Part shown: piece after piece, positions 8,656-16,732 of the stretch | Position numbering within the stretch: position 1 is the first letter of the stretch | Layout of the letters: each line of letters starts with the position of its first letter | NCBI RefSeq assembly: GCF_027213785.1 | Contig: NZ_JAPWGO010000001.1 | Coordinates: 203,401 to 248,400, forward strand | DNA from: Limimaricola sp. G21655-S1 | Lineage (GTDB): Bacteria > Pseudomonadota > Alphaproteobacteria > Rhodobacterales > Rhodobacteraceae | Length of the DNA stretch: 45,000 nucleotides | Direction: 5' to 3' | Notes under the pieces: model-generated | Database searches by the model: none | The model's input: the letters and a program-made list of their open reading frames with translations, nothing else | Told to the model about the DNA's origin: nothing | Position numbers and translations under genes: made by a program

Positions 8656-9548
8656 GTCTCGTTGCGCGGCTTCATCCGGCTCTCGCTCGAGCGGATGATC
8701 GAACCGGCGCCATGCTCGGTGAACAGTTCCAGAAGCGAGGCGTTGGGCAGGCGGCCGTCGAGGATCACCACGGCGCGCACCCCCTGCTCCAGCGCCATCA
8801 GCGCCGTCTCGGTCTTGGGGATCATGCCGCCGGCGATGGTGCCGTCGGCGGTCATCTGACGGACCTGCTCGGGGGATAGCTGGGTGACGACCTCGCCGCT
8901 CGCATCCTTGACGCCCGACACGTCGGTCAGCAGCAGCAGCCGGTCCGCCTTGAGCGCGCCGGCGATGGCACCGGCGGCGGTGTCTCCGTTGACGTTGAAG
9001 GTCTCGTTCGGGTCCATGCCGGTCGCCACCGGCGCGACCACCGGGATGATGCCGGCGCCGAACATGTCGCGCAGCACCTGCACGTTCATCTCGACCGGGC
9101 GGCCCACGAAGCCCAGCTCGGGATCGTCGGCCACCGCGACCATCAGGTCGTCATCCTTGCCGGAGAGACCGACGGCGCGGCCGCCCTCATCCATGATGGC
9201 CTGAACGATGCGCTTGTTGACGAGACCGGTCAGCACCATCTCGACCACCTCGACGGTGGCCTGGTCGGTGACGCGCTTGCCGCGCACGAAATCGGACTTG
9301 ATGCCGAGCTTGCCGAGCATCTCGTTGATCATCGGCCCGCCGCCATGCACGACCACCGGGTTCACGCCGACCTGGCGCATCAGCACGATGTCGCGGGCGA
9401 ACTCGGCCATCGCATCGGCATCGCCCATGGCGTTGCCGCCGAACTTCACCACGACGATCGCGCCGGAATAGCGCTGCAGGTAGGGCAGGGCTTCCGAGAG
9501 CGTCTTGGCGGTGGCGATCCAGTCTCGATCCATCTTCTGCGTCCTCAT
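8652..9548 (-). CDS. argB: Acetylglutamate kinase
   Basis: A 298-residue amino-acid kinase-fold enzyme that phosphorylates N-acetyl-L-glutamate, the second step of arginine synthesis. Characteristic blocks are [11 protein letters not shown] (ATP site), [38 protein letters not shown] and [11 protein letters not shown]. The N-terminal segment [19 protein letters not shown] is the extension found in arginine-regulated hexameric enzymes. An alternative ATG at 9533 is preceded by GAGG at a 9-base spacing and would remove five residues. It lies 33 bases after engB and overlaps the SixA-like gene. Confidence 0.95.
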   Translation of the reverse strand: MRTQKMDRDWIATAKTLSEALPYLQRYSGAIVVVKFGGNAMGDADAMAEFARDIVLMRQVGVNPVVVHGGGPMINEMLGKLGIKSDFVRGKRVTDQATVEVVEMVLTGLVNKRIVQAIMDEGGRAVGLSGKDDDLMVAVADDPELGFVGRPVEMNVQVLRDMFGAGIIPVVAPVATGMDPNETFNVNGDTAAGAIAGALKADRLLLLTDVSGVKDASGEVVTQLSPEQVRQMTADGTIAGGMIPKTETALMALEQGVRAVVILDGRLPNASLLELFTEHGAGSIIRSSESRMKPRNET

Positions 9549-9581
9549 CAGAGGCCCCTGTTCAATGCGTCAGGAAAGGCG

Positions 9582-10232
9582 TCAGGCAAGCCCCGCGATG
9601 ATCGCGCGGAGCGTCTCGATGCCGTCGCCCTTCTCGGAGCTGGTCAGTACCAGCTCGGGATAGGCGGCCGGGTGTTTGGCCAGCGCGGCGCGGGTCAGGC
9701 CGAGGCTCTGCTCCAGCTCGCTCTTCTTCACCTTGTCGATCTTGGTCATCACGACCTGGAACGGCACCGCCGAGCGGTCGAGCAGCGTCATGATCTCTTC
9801 GTCGACCTTTTTGGCACCGTGGCGCGCGTCGATCAGCACGAAGGCCCGGCGCAGGGTGGGGCGGCCCGAAAGGTATTGCTTCAGCAGCCGCTGCCACTTC
9901 TCGACCACCGCGACCGGCGCGTTGGCAAAGCCGTAGCCCGGCAGGTCGACGATGTAGTGGCTGTCGGCGGCGGTGAAGAAGTTGATCTCCTGGGTGCGCC
10001 CCGGCGTGTTGGAGGCGCGCGCCAGCGCCTTGCGCCCCGTGAGCGCGTTGATCAGGGACGACTTGCCGACATTGGAGCGCCCCGCGAAGCAGACCTCCAG
10101 CCGGTCGGCGGGCGGCAGGCCCGACATCGCGACGACGCCCTTGAGGAACTCGACCTCGCCGGCAAACAGAAGCCGCCCCGCCTCGGCCGCGTCGGGCTCG
10201 GGCGGGGCGGCCTCGGGAAAGCTCATCTGCAT
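9582..10232 (-). CDS. engB: Ribosome-biogenesis GTPase YihA/EngB
   Basis: A 216-residue TRAFAC-class GTPase needed for late 50S subunit assembly. G1 is GRSNVGKSS, G2 lies in SNTPGRTQ, G3 is DLPGYGFA, G4 is TKIDKV and G5 is TSSEKGDG. Two in-frame starts exist, ATG at 10232 and 10226. The first is only five bases after the yidC stop and has GAAG/GTGA upstream as a weak ribosome site. Gene order yidC-engB-argB is conserved in alphaproteobacteria. Confidence 0.94.
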   Translation of the reverse strand: MQMSFPEAAPPEPDAAEAGRLLFAGEVEFLKGVVAMSGLPPADRLEVCFAGRSNVGKSSLINALTGRKALARASNTPGRTQEINFFTAADSHYIVDLPGYGFANAPVAVVEKWQRLLKQYLSGRPTLRRAFVLIDARHGAKKVDEEIMTLLDRSAVPFQVVMTKIDKVKKSELEQSLGLTRAALAKHPAAYPELVLTSSEKGDGIETLRAIIAGLA

Positions 10233-10237
10233 GCCGC

Positions 10238-12073
10238 TCACTTCTTCGGTTTCCCGGGCGCGTTGGCGGCCTTGGCCTCGGCGGGCTTGGGCTTGCGCTT
10301 GAAGCCCGAGCGGATGTTGCCGAACACGTCCGGCTTGGCGCCGTGGCTGCGCATGATCGCGTATTGCTGGACGAAGGTGATCACGTTGTTGGTGATCCAG
10401 TAGAGCACCAGGCCGGCGGCGAAGTTGCCGAGCATGAACATGAACACCCAAGGCATCCAGGCGAAGACCATCTTCTGGGTCGGATCGGTGGGGGCCGGGT
10501 TCAGCTTCTGCTGCAGCCACATCGAGATGCCCAGAAGGATCGGCAGGACGCCCAGCGAGATGATCGCGAGAAAGCTGGTCGGATCGGGCGCGTCGAAGGG
10601 CAGCAGGCCGAACAGGTTGAGGATCGAGGACGGGTCCGGCGCCGAGAGGTCGCGGATCCAGCCGAACCACTCGGCATGGCGCAGTTCGATGGTGACGAAG
10701 ATCACCTTGTAGAGCGAGAAGAAGATCGGGATCTGCAGCAGGATCGGCAGGCAGCCCGAGGCCGGGTTCACCTTGTTCTCCTTGTAGAGCTTCATCATGC
10801 CCTGCTGGAGCTTCTGGCGGTCGTCGCCGGCCTGCTCCTTGAGCTTCTCCATTTCGGGCTGGAGTTCCTTCATCCGCGCCATCGAGACGTAGGAGCGGTA
10901 GGCCAGCGGGAACACGATCGCCTTGAGGATCACGGTCAGCGCGACGATCGCCCAGCCCATGTTGCCGATCAGCCCGTTGAGGAAGTGCAGCAGCATGAAG
11001 ATCGGCTTGGTCAGGAAGAAGAACCAACCCCAGTCGATGCTGTCGACGAAGCCTTCGATACCGCCTTCGTTCTGGTAGCCGCGGATCGCCTCCCATTCCT
11101 TGGCACCCGCGAAGAGGCGGGTTTCGGAAGAGGCGGTGGCGCCGGGCGCGACCTCGACAGCCGGCAGCACGGCATCGGTCTGGTACACCTCGGAACGGTC
11201 GGAATAACGCACCACGGAGCGGAACGGCGTGCCCGGCTCGGGGATCAGCGTGGTCATCCAGTACTTGTCGGTGAAGCCGGTCCAGCCGTTGCCCGCGACC
11301 TCGGCCACGTCGACCCGGCCCGCGCCGCGGGCATCGGGTTCGAGATCGGGCATGTCGCCGTAGTCGATCTCCTCGAGCGTGCCGTCGGTCATCCGCACCA
11401 CGCCTTCATGCAGGATGAAGAAGCCTTGGGTGTCCGGCTCCCCATGCCGCGCCACGAAGCCGTAGGGGGCGAGGGTGACGGGCGCGTCGGTGGTGTTCTC
11501 GACGGTCTGCTCGACGTCGAACATGAACTTGTCATCGACCGAAACGGTGCGGCGGAAAACGAGGCCTTCGCCATTGTCCCAGGACAGCGTCACGGGGCTG
11601 TCGGGGGTCAGCGTCTCGCCGCTTTCCAGCGTCCACAGCGTGTCCGGGCCGGGCAGGGGGCCGGCCTCGCCGCCGACCGGGGCCCAGCCCCAGACCGCGT
11701 AATAGGGCGTGTCGGAGCCGACCGGCGACAGCAGCCGCACCAGCGGGCTCTCGGGGTCGAGCGTCTCGTGGTAGTCGGCCAGAGACAGGTCGTCGATCCG
11801 GCCGCCGCGCAGCGACAGCGAACCGGTCAGGCTCGGCGTTTCGACGGTGACGCGGGGCGCTTCCTGCGCCACCGGGGCAGCTTGCTCCAGCGCGCTGCCG
11901 GGTACCGCGTCAGAGGCGGTGCCGGGGCCCAGATCCTCGGTGGGCGCGGTCGAGATCTCGTCGACCTCCGGCGAGGGCGCCTGCTCCTCGGGAGGAAAGA
12001 TCAGGAACCAGCCCAGGATCACCACCAGGCTGAGCACTGTCGCCAGGATCAGGTTCTTGTTCTGATCGTCCAT
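10238..12073 (-). CDS. yidC: Membrane protein insertase YidC
   Basis: A 611-residue inner-membrane insertase that works with SecYEG or alone to insert and fold membrane proteins. TM1 is at about residues 7-26, followed by a large periplasmic beta domain (about 60-330, with an acidic/proline linker at 27-75). The conserved five-helix Oxa1 core spans about 350-580, with the landmarks LAYRSYVSMARMKELQP, ASGCLPILLQIPIFFSLYKV and LYWITNNVITFVQQ. The C-terminus is basic (KRKPKPAEAKAANAPGKPKK), suited to ribosome contact. A very long plus-strand frame covers it but has no protein-like features. Confidence 0.96.
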   Translation of the reverse strand: MDDQNKNLILATVLSLVVILGWFLIFPPEEQAPSPEVDEISTAPTEDLGPGTASDAVPGSALEQAAPVAQEAPRVTVETPSLTGSLSLRGGRIDDLSLADYHETLDPESPLVRLLSPVGSDTPYYAVWGWAPVGGEAGPLPGPDTLWTLESGETLTPDSPVTLSWDNGEGLVFRRTVSVDDKFMFDVEQTVENTTDAPVTLAPYGFVARHGEPDTQGFFILHEGVVRMTDGTLEEIDYGDMPDLEPDARGAGRVDVAEVAGNGWTGFTDKYWMTTLIPEPGTPFRSVVRYSDRSEVYQTDAVLPAVEVAPGATASSETRLFAGAKEWEAIRGYQNEGGIEGFVDSIDWGWFFFLTKPIFMLLHFLNGLIGNMGWAIVALTVILKAIVFPLAYRSYVSMARMKELQPEMEKLKEQAGDDRQKLQQGMMKLYKENKVNPASGCLPILLQIPIFFSLYKVIFVTIELRHAEWFGWIRDLSAPDPSSILNLFGLLPFDAPDPTSFLAIISLGVLPILLGISMWLQQKLNPAPTDPTQKMVFAWMPWVFMFMLGNFAAGLVLYWITNNVITFVQQYAIMRSHGAKPDVFGNIRSGFKRKPKPAEAKAANAPGKPKK

Positions 12074-12211
12074 GAAAAGCCGCCTCGGATCGCCGGAAAA
12101 GGTCAGTGGCGGTTCAACAGGGCGAGGGTCCGAAGGTCAAGCTCTTTCGCCCGCGGCGCGCCCCTGCCGCGGCGCCGTTCGCCCATTCCGGCAGGCCCCC
12201 GCGCGTGGCTT

Positions 12212-13771
12212 TCAGATGGCGCGGCGGGCGCGATCGGGGGCGGTCGCATCGGCGAGGCGGGCCCGGATCCAGGCCTCGGCTTCGGGGCGCGGCAACGGGC
12301 GGGCAATGCCAAAGCCCTGGGCATGGCCGCATCCCAGCTTGGCCAGCATCTCGCGCTCGCCTTGGGTCTCGACCCCTTCGGCAAGGGTCTCGAGCCCGAG
12401 CCGCTCGGCCATGGTCAGAATCGCCGAGACCATCTTTTGCTGCTCGGCGTCGCTGTCGATCCGGCTGACGAAGGACCGGTCGATCTTGATGCGCTGGATC
12501 GAAAAGCGGCGGATCGCGGTGATCGCGGCATGGCCGGTGCCGAAATCATCGAGGTCGAGCCGGCAGCCCAGCCGGGCCAGCCCGGAGAGGTTGCGCACCA
12601 CCATGTCCTCGATGCGCTGCGCCACGACGGTCTCCAGCACTTCGATCACGAGCCGGTCCGGCGACAGGTCGAAGCGATCCAGCTCCCAGGCGAGCCGATC
12701 GATCAGGCGGGGGTCGGCCAGCTCGCTTTGTGAGAAATTGACCGCGACCCGGGGCACCGCCAGCCCCGCCGCGTCCCAAAGCCGCAAGGCGTTGAGCCCG
12801 TCCTGGACCATCACCTCGCCCAGCCGCCCCATCAGCCCGGCCTGCTCCGCGACGGGCAGGAATTCGGCGGGGGGAATCAAGCCCCGATCGGCGTGGTGCC
12901 AGCGCGCCAGCGCCTCGACACCGCTGACCCGACCGTCCGGGATCGAGATCTGCGGCTGGAAATGCGCGGTGATGTCGCCACGGTCGAGCGCGGCGGCGAT
13001 CTCGTCCGAGAGGCTGTTGCGGATGCTGACGCGGTGCTGCATCGCATTGGAATAGCTGCGGATCGAGGCCGCGCCGCCGCGCTGCGCCTCGATCAGAGCC
13101 AGGGTCGCCGCCTGCAGCAGCGCGGTCCCGTCGGAGGAGGGGCTCTTTCCCGCCAACGCAAAGCCAACCGAGGCGGTGACATGCGCCTGCGCGTCCTCCA
13201 CCTCGATCGGTTCGGCCAATGCCTGTTGCAACCGCTGCCCCAGCTGGATCGCGGATTCGAGGTCGAGCCGGCGGTCGGGGGCGAGCGCCACGCCGTAGCA
13301 GGGCCCGTCGAGGCGAGACAGGCTGTCATCGGCGCGCAGCCCATCCTGCAGCCGCTCGCCCACCACCCGCAGCACTCGTTCGACCGCCATGCGGTCGTGG
13401 CGCTGCTCGATCCGTTTGAAGCCGTCGATCTCGATCACCATCGCTGCCGCCCCCTGCGCCCCGCGGTGTCCGCGCAGCAGCATCCGGTCGAGTTCGGCAG
13501 TCAGGGACCGGCGGTCGCCCAGCCCGGTCAGCGAATCCAGAGAGGTGCAGGTCGACAGGATTGGTCGTCCCAGAGCGGCGGCGATCGTGAGCGGTAGCGC
13601 CGCCGCCACCATTGCGGCGCCCGGCGCCCCGCCCAGAAGGAGCGCGCCCAGCAGCAGCAACGGTGCGAGGACCTGACCCAGCAGCCGCGCCGGCCCGCCG
13701 ATTCGCCCGAGGATCGGGGCGCATCCCTGAGGCAGATGGGTTCGAGCCGTGCTGCGCATCCATGCATCCAT
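12212..13771 (-). CDS. Degenerate GGDEF plus intact EAL protein (likely c-di-GMP phosphodiesterase)
   Basis: A 519-residue protein with two short hydrophobic helices (about 28-48 and 52-70), a GGDEF domain (about 75-240) and an EAL domain (about 250-505). The cyclase signature is lost: the position of GGDEF reads DGPCY (155-159). The EAL catalytic set is present: EAL at 286-288, Asn345, Glu377, DDFGTG at 408-413, Lys429, EGVET at 466-470 and Gln485. It should therefore bind or degrade cyclic di-GMP and not make it. It lies between ttcA and yidC, 110 bases after ttcA. ATG codons at 13771 and 13759 are both possible starts. Confidence 0.85.
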   Translation of the reverse strand: MDAWMRSTARTHLPQGCAPILGRIGGPARLLGQVLAPLLLLGALLLGGAPGAAMVAAALPLTIAAALGRPILSTCTSLDSLTGLGDRRSLTAELDRMLLRGHRGAQGAAAMVIEIDGFKRIEQRHDRMAVERVLRVVGERLQDGLRADDSLSRLDGPCYGVALAPDRRLDLESAIQLGQRLQQALAEPIEVEDAQAHVTASVGFALAGKSPSSDGTALLQAATLALIEAQRGGAASIRSYSNAMQHRVSIRNSLSDEIAAALDRGDITAHFQPQISIPDGRVSGVEALARWHHADRGLIPPAEFLPVAEQAGLMGRLGEVMVQDGLNALRLWDAAGLAVPRVAVNFSQSELADPRLIDRLAWELDRFDLSPDRLVIEVLETVVAQRIEDMVVRNLSGLARLGCRLDLDDFGTGHAAITAIRRFSIQRIKIDRSFVSRIDSDAEQQKMVSAILTMAERLGLETLAEGVETQGEREMLAKLGCGHAQGFGIARPLPRPEAEAWIRARLADATAPDRARRAI

Positions 13772-13881
13772 TCCGCGATGGGCGGCGGGGCGCGGCGGCG
13801 CCCAGCCTGAACGGATTGCAGATTAGGATAGCGATCTGAGCGGCGCGTTAACGGCCGGGAGGGGGAGTTGTTAGAATTGCC

Positions 13882-14745
13882 TCAATCGCCCGCCTTGTCG
13901 GCGCTGCCGGTCAAACCGAGCCCCGCGAAGTCGAACAGCGCCGGATCGAGCATGTGGCTCGGGCGGACCTGGCTCAGCGCGGCGAACATCTTCTGGCGTC
14001 GGCCGGGCGCGTTCTTCTCCCACTGGTCGATCATCTGCTTGATCTGCTGACGCTGCAGCCCGTCCTGACTGCCGCAGAGATCGCAGGGGATGATCGGATA
14101 GTTCATCGCGGTCGCGAACTTCTCGCAATCGGCCTCGGCCACATGAGCGAGCGGGCGGTAGAGGAACAGGTCGCCCTCGTCATTGACCAGCTTGGGCGGC
14201 ATCGTCGCGATCTTGCCGCCGTGGAACAGGTTGAGGAAGAAGGTCTCGAGCATGTCGTCACGGTGATGGCCCAGCACCACGGCCGAGCAGCCCTCCTCCC
14301 GGGCGACACGGTAGAGATTGGCGCGGCGCAGGCGCGAACAGAGCGCGCACATGGTGCGCCCCTGCGGGACCTTGTCCATGACGATGGAATAGGTGTCCTG
14401 ATACTCGATGCGGTGCGGCACGCCCATGCGTTCGAGGAACTCCGGCAGCACGGTCGCCGGAAAGCCCGGCTGGCCCTGATCGAGGTTGCAGGCCAGGATC
14501 TCGACAGGCAGCAGCCCGCGCCATTGCAGCTCGGTCAGCGCGGCGAGCAGGGTGTAGCTGTCCTTGCCGCCCGAGAGGCAGACGAGCCAGCGCGCGCCAC
14601 GCTCGACCATGCCGTATTTCTCGATCGCCTCGCGGGTGTCGCGGATGATCCGCTTGCGCAGCTTGCGGAACTCCGTGGTCTTGGGCGCGCCGGCAAAGAG
14701 CGGGTGGATGTCGTCCTGAAGGTCGTCCTGAGCGTCGTCGAGCAT
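13882..14745 (-). CDS. ttcA: tRNA 2-thiocytidine synthetase TtcA
   Basis: A 287-residue PP-loop ATPase that thiolates cytidine 32 of some tRNAs using a 4Fe-4S cluster. The PP-loop is [11 protein letters not shown]. The iron-sulfur cysteines are CALC (after QGRTM) and the later CDLCGSQ, both as in Ttc[15 protein letters not shown] is also diagnostic. AAGGAG ends 8 bases before ATG 14745, which decides the start over an upstream in-frame ATG at 14781. It is interesting as a tRNA-modification gene inside the usual yidD-to-yidC interval. Confidence 0.94.
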   Translation of the reverse strand: MLDDAQDDLQDDIHPLFAGAPKTTEFRKLRKRIIRDTREAIEKYGMVERGARWLVCLSGGKDSYTLLAALTELQWRGLLPVEILACNLDQGQPGFPATVLPEFLERMGVPHRIEYQDTYSIVMDKVPQGRTMCALCSRLRRANLYRVAREEGCSAVVLGHHRDDMLETFFLNLFHGGKIATMPPKLVNDEGDLFLYRPLAHVAEADCEKFATAMNYPIIPCDLCGSQDGLQRQQIKQMIDQWEKNAPGRRQKMFAALSQVRPSHMLDPALFDFAGLGLTGSADKAGD

Positions 14746-14833
14746 GATCGGGGCTCCTTTCGATCGGCGAGGATATGCCACGCGCGCGCCCGCGAGGAAA
14801 GGCCCGGGAGCAGTGGTGGCCGCAGGCTGTTAG

Positions 14834-14962
14834 GAAGAGGGTGCCGAGGAAAGCCTGTTCGACGAGGACGGCGTGGCGATCATCATCCACATGAATCCGG
14901 ACACCTACCAGGCCGGGGCCGGCGACCGGATCGCCTGAGGTGTCATCACGCTCCGGCAATGA
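14834..14962 (+). pseudogene. sodC: Remnant of a Cu-Zn superoxide dismutase C-terminus
   Basis: On the plus strand, in the gap between yidD and ttcA (both on the minus strand), one frame reads SLFDEDGVAIIIHMNPDTYQ, then AGAGDRIA, a TGA stop at 14936-14938, and GVITLRQ before a second stop. Bacterial SodC proteins end with the same pattern: a DADG-type turn, VIH with a copper-ligand histidine, a DD(Y/H) stretch and (G)ARIACGVI. Here the TGA falls where the conserved cysteine codon (TGC/TGT) would be. A stop (TAG, 14831) precedes the fragment and no start codon or rest of the gene is present. The assignment rests on motif recall. Confidence 0.5.
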
Positions 14963-14977
14963 CCGGCCCGGCAGGCG

Positions 14978-15199
14978 TCAGTCGGGCACGTTGTCGATGC
15001 CGCTGCCGCCCCAAGGGTGGCAGCGAGCGAGGCGGCGCAGCACCAGCCAACCGCCCTTGAGGCCGCCATGCCGTTCCAGCGCCTCGAGCGCATAGGCCGA
15101 GCAGGTCGGGTGAAATCGGCAGCCATGGCCGACCATCGGCGAGAAGGTGAGGCGGTAGAGCCGCACTGGCAGGGCCAAGACCTGCGCGAGCGGGCTCAT
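14978..15199 (-). CDS. yidD: Membrane protein insertion efficiency factor YidD
   Basis: A 73-residue protein of the UPF0161 family, thought to assist YidC-dependent insertion. The diagnostic core is LTFSPMVGHGCRFHPTCSAYALEAL, continued by RCHPWGGSGIDNVP, with the family's conserved cysteines. ATG 15199 overlaps the rnpA stop (ATGA), which decides this start over an in-frame ATG at 15229 lying inside rnpA. It sits third in the rpmH-rnpA-yidD transcript. Confidence 0.93.
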   Translation of the reverse strand: MSPLAQVLALPVRLYRLTFSPMVGHGCRFHPTCSAYALEALERHGGLKGGWLVLRRLARCHPWGGSGIDNVPD

Positions 15200-15600
15200 G
15201 CCTGGGCGTGGACGCGGGACAGCGCCCATTCGAGATCGCGGGCCATCTGCTCGAGATCATGCGTGGCGGTGACCTCGGCCCGGCCAATCAGCACGTAGTC
15301 CCAGCCGGCGCGTCCCTGCTCGGGCAGCACCTTGCGGGCCACCTCGCGCAGGCGGCGCTTGGCCCGGTTGCGCGCGACCGCGTTCCCGACCTTCTTGGAG
15401 CAGGTGAAGCCGATGCGCACGGCATCGGAGCCATCGCCGCGCGGGTTGGCCTGCAGGTGGAATCCGGTCGTGCCCTGCCGCAGCGCCCGGGCGGCGCGCA
15501 GGAAGTCGGGGCGTTTGCGGATCTTGTCGATACCAACGCCGAAAGACCCCTTCGCGGCGGCATCTCTGCCGGCCACGGGGGTCTTCTGGTCCGTCACCAC
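15196..15600 (-). CDS. rnpA: Ribonuclease P protein component
   Basis: The small basic protein of RNase P, which binds the catalytic RNA and helps cleave tRNA 5' leaders. The RNR motif is intact: VGNAVARNRAKRRLREVAR. Upstream are the family's KRPDFLRAARALRQG and RIGFTCSKKVGNA. No ATG is available in frame; two consecutive GTG codons (15600 and 15597) just after the rpmH stop are the likeliest starts, giving about 134 residues. The open frame continues upstream through rpmH, but that part is a shadow. No good ribosome site is visible, suggesting coupling to rpmH. Confidence 0.88.
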   Translation of the reverse strand: MVTDQKTPVAGRDAAAKGSFGVGIDKIRKRPDFLRAARALRQGTTGFHLQANPRGDGSDAVRIGFTCSKKVGNAVARNRAKRRLREVARKVLPEQGRAGWDYVLIGRAEVTATHDLEQMARDLEWALSRVHAQA

Positions 15601-15608
15601 TTGGGTGA

Positions 15609-15743
15609 TCAGGCGCTCAGCACCTTGCGGCCCTGCGCGCGGCGGGCGTTGATGATCTTCCGGCCGGCCTTGGTGGCCATGCGGGCGCGGAAGCCGTGAC
15701 GCGACTTGCGCACACGGTTCGAGGGTTGGAACGTGCGTTTCAT
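15609..15743 (-). CDS. rpmH: 50S ribosomal protein L34
   Basis: A 44-residue, very basic protein. The sequence [20 protein letters not shown] and the following [20 protein letters not shown] identify L34 without doubt. GGAG lies 7 bases before ATG 15743. It is the first gene of rpmH-rnpA-yidD and has a good upstream promoter. Confidence 0.98.
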   Translation of the reverse strand: MKRTFQPSNRVRKSRHGFRARMATKAGRKIINARRAQGRKVLSA

Positions 15744-15821
15744 TGCGCTTTCTCCGTCTCAAGGGGCCGCGCCGTCCGCCGTCCATGCCGGATTCGGGGC
15801 CTGCCATCATTCGAAGCCCGT

Positions 15822-15850
15822 GCCATAAAGAGGCATCGGCACCCTGTCAA
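15822..15850 (-). promoter_or_regulatory. Promoter of rpmH-rnpA-yidD
   Basis: On the minus strand a perfect TTGACA (15850-15845) is followed, after exactly 17 bases, by TATGGC (15827-15822). The predicted start point is near 15815, giving a leader of about 70 bases before rpmH. Confidence 0.65.
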
Positions 15851-15985
15851 CGCAGGGCGGGCCGGAATCCTGCCCGATGCGCAATGTTACAGTCGCGTGC
15901 CTCGGATCAACAGGGCGCGAGGGGGCTGGGCGCGGCCCCGGCGCCGGTGCATGTCTGAAGATATGACATGTCCGGCGAGGCACTT

Positions 15986-16732
15986 ATGAGCAGCGAAAAC
16001 ACGGATGAGCCGGGGCCTGCGCGTACCGGCTGGACCCGTTACCTGCCGATTCTCGTGATCGGCGCGGTGGCGCTGATCGGGGCCTTCTTCCTGCGGGACG
16101 TGCTGAGCTTCGAGACGCTGCGCGACAACCGCGAGGCGCTGATCGCCTGGCGCGACGCCAATTACGCGCTGGCCGTGGCGGGCTTCGTCGCCGCCTATGT
16201 GGCGATCGTGGCCTTCTCGTTGCCCGGGGCCACCGTGGCGACGCTCACCGGGGGTTTCCTGTTCGGGACCTTTCCGGGCGTGTTGTTCAACGTCGTCGGC
16301 GCGACGCTGGGCGCGGTGCTGATCTTCCTCGCGGCGCGCGCCGGGTTGGGGCGGCGGCTGTCGAAGGGCATGGATACATCCGAAGGCCGGCTGAAGCGGA
16401 TCAAGGAGGGCATCCAGGAAAACCAGTGGTCGATGCTGTTCCTGCTGCGGCTGTTGCCGGTCGTGCCCTTCTTCGTGGCCAACCTGCTGCCGGCGCTGGT
16501 CGGCGTGGGGCTGGTGCCCTTCGCGATCACCACGCTTCTGGGCATCACGCCGGGCGCACTGGTCTTCACATCCGTCGGTGCGGGTCTGGGCGCGGTCTTC
16601 GCCGCCGGAGAGGCCCCCGATCTCGGCATCATCTTCGAGCCGCAGGTGCTCTTGCCGCTGCTCGGACTGGCCGCGCTTTCGGCGCTGCCGCTTCTCATCA
16701 AGGTCGTGAAGGGCCGGAAAGGTCTCGCATGA
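15986..16732 (+). CDS. TVP38/TMEM64 (VTT-domain) inner-membrane protein
   Basis: A 248-residue membrane protein with about six hydrophobic segments. The VTT-domain core is present: FSLPGATVATLTGGFLFGT, FNVVGATLGAVLIFLAARAG and LLRLLPVVPFFVANLLPALVGV. Bacterial members are poorly understood; DedA relatives act in lipid scrambling and envelope homeostasis. ATG 15986 has GGCGAGG upstream; ATG 15968 would add six residues. The stop overlaps the next gene's start (ATGA at 16729-16732), a pairing with a disulfide-reductase homologue seen in other genomes, sometimes as a fusion. Confidence 0.88.
   Translation: MSSENTDEPGPARTGWTRYLPILVIGAVALIGAFFLRDVLSFETLRDNREALIAWRDANYALAVAGFVAAYVAIVAFSLPGATVATLTGGFLFGTFPGVLFNVVGATLGAVLIFLAARAGLGRRLSKGMDTSEGRLKRIKEGIQENQWSMLFLLRLLPVVPFFVANLLPALVGVGLVPFAITTLLGITPGALVFTSVGAGLGAVFAAGEAPDLGIIFEPQVLLPLLGLAALSALPLLIKVVKGRKGLA

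Noticed and set aside
10343-12733. A 796-codon open frame on the plus strand opposite yidC
   Set aside because: It is rich in His, Arg, Gly, Asp and Glu with no domain-like pattern, starts within engB/yidC antisense sequence and is explained by codon bias of the real minus-strand genes.
14746-14977. A small intact gene in the yidD-ttcA gap
   Set aside because: The only protein-like frame lacks a start codon, is preceded by a stop and is interrupted by TGA, so it is listed as a remnant.
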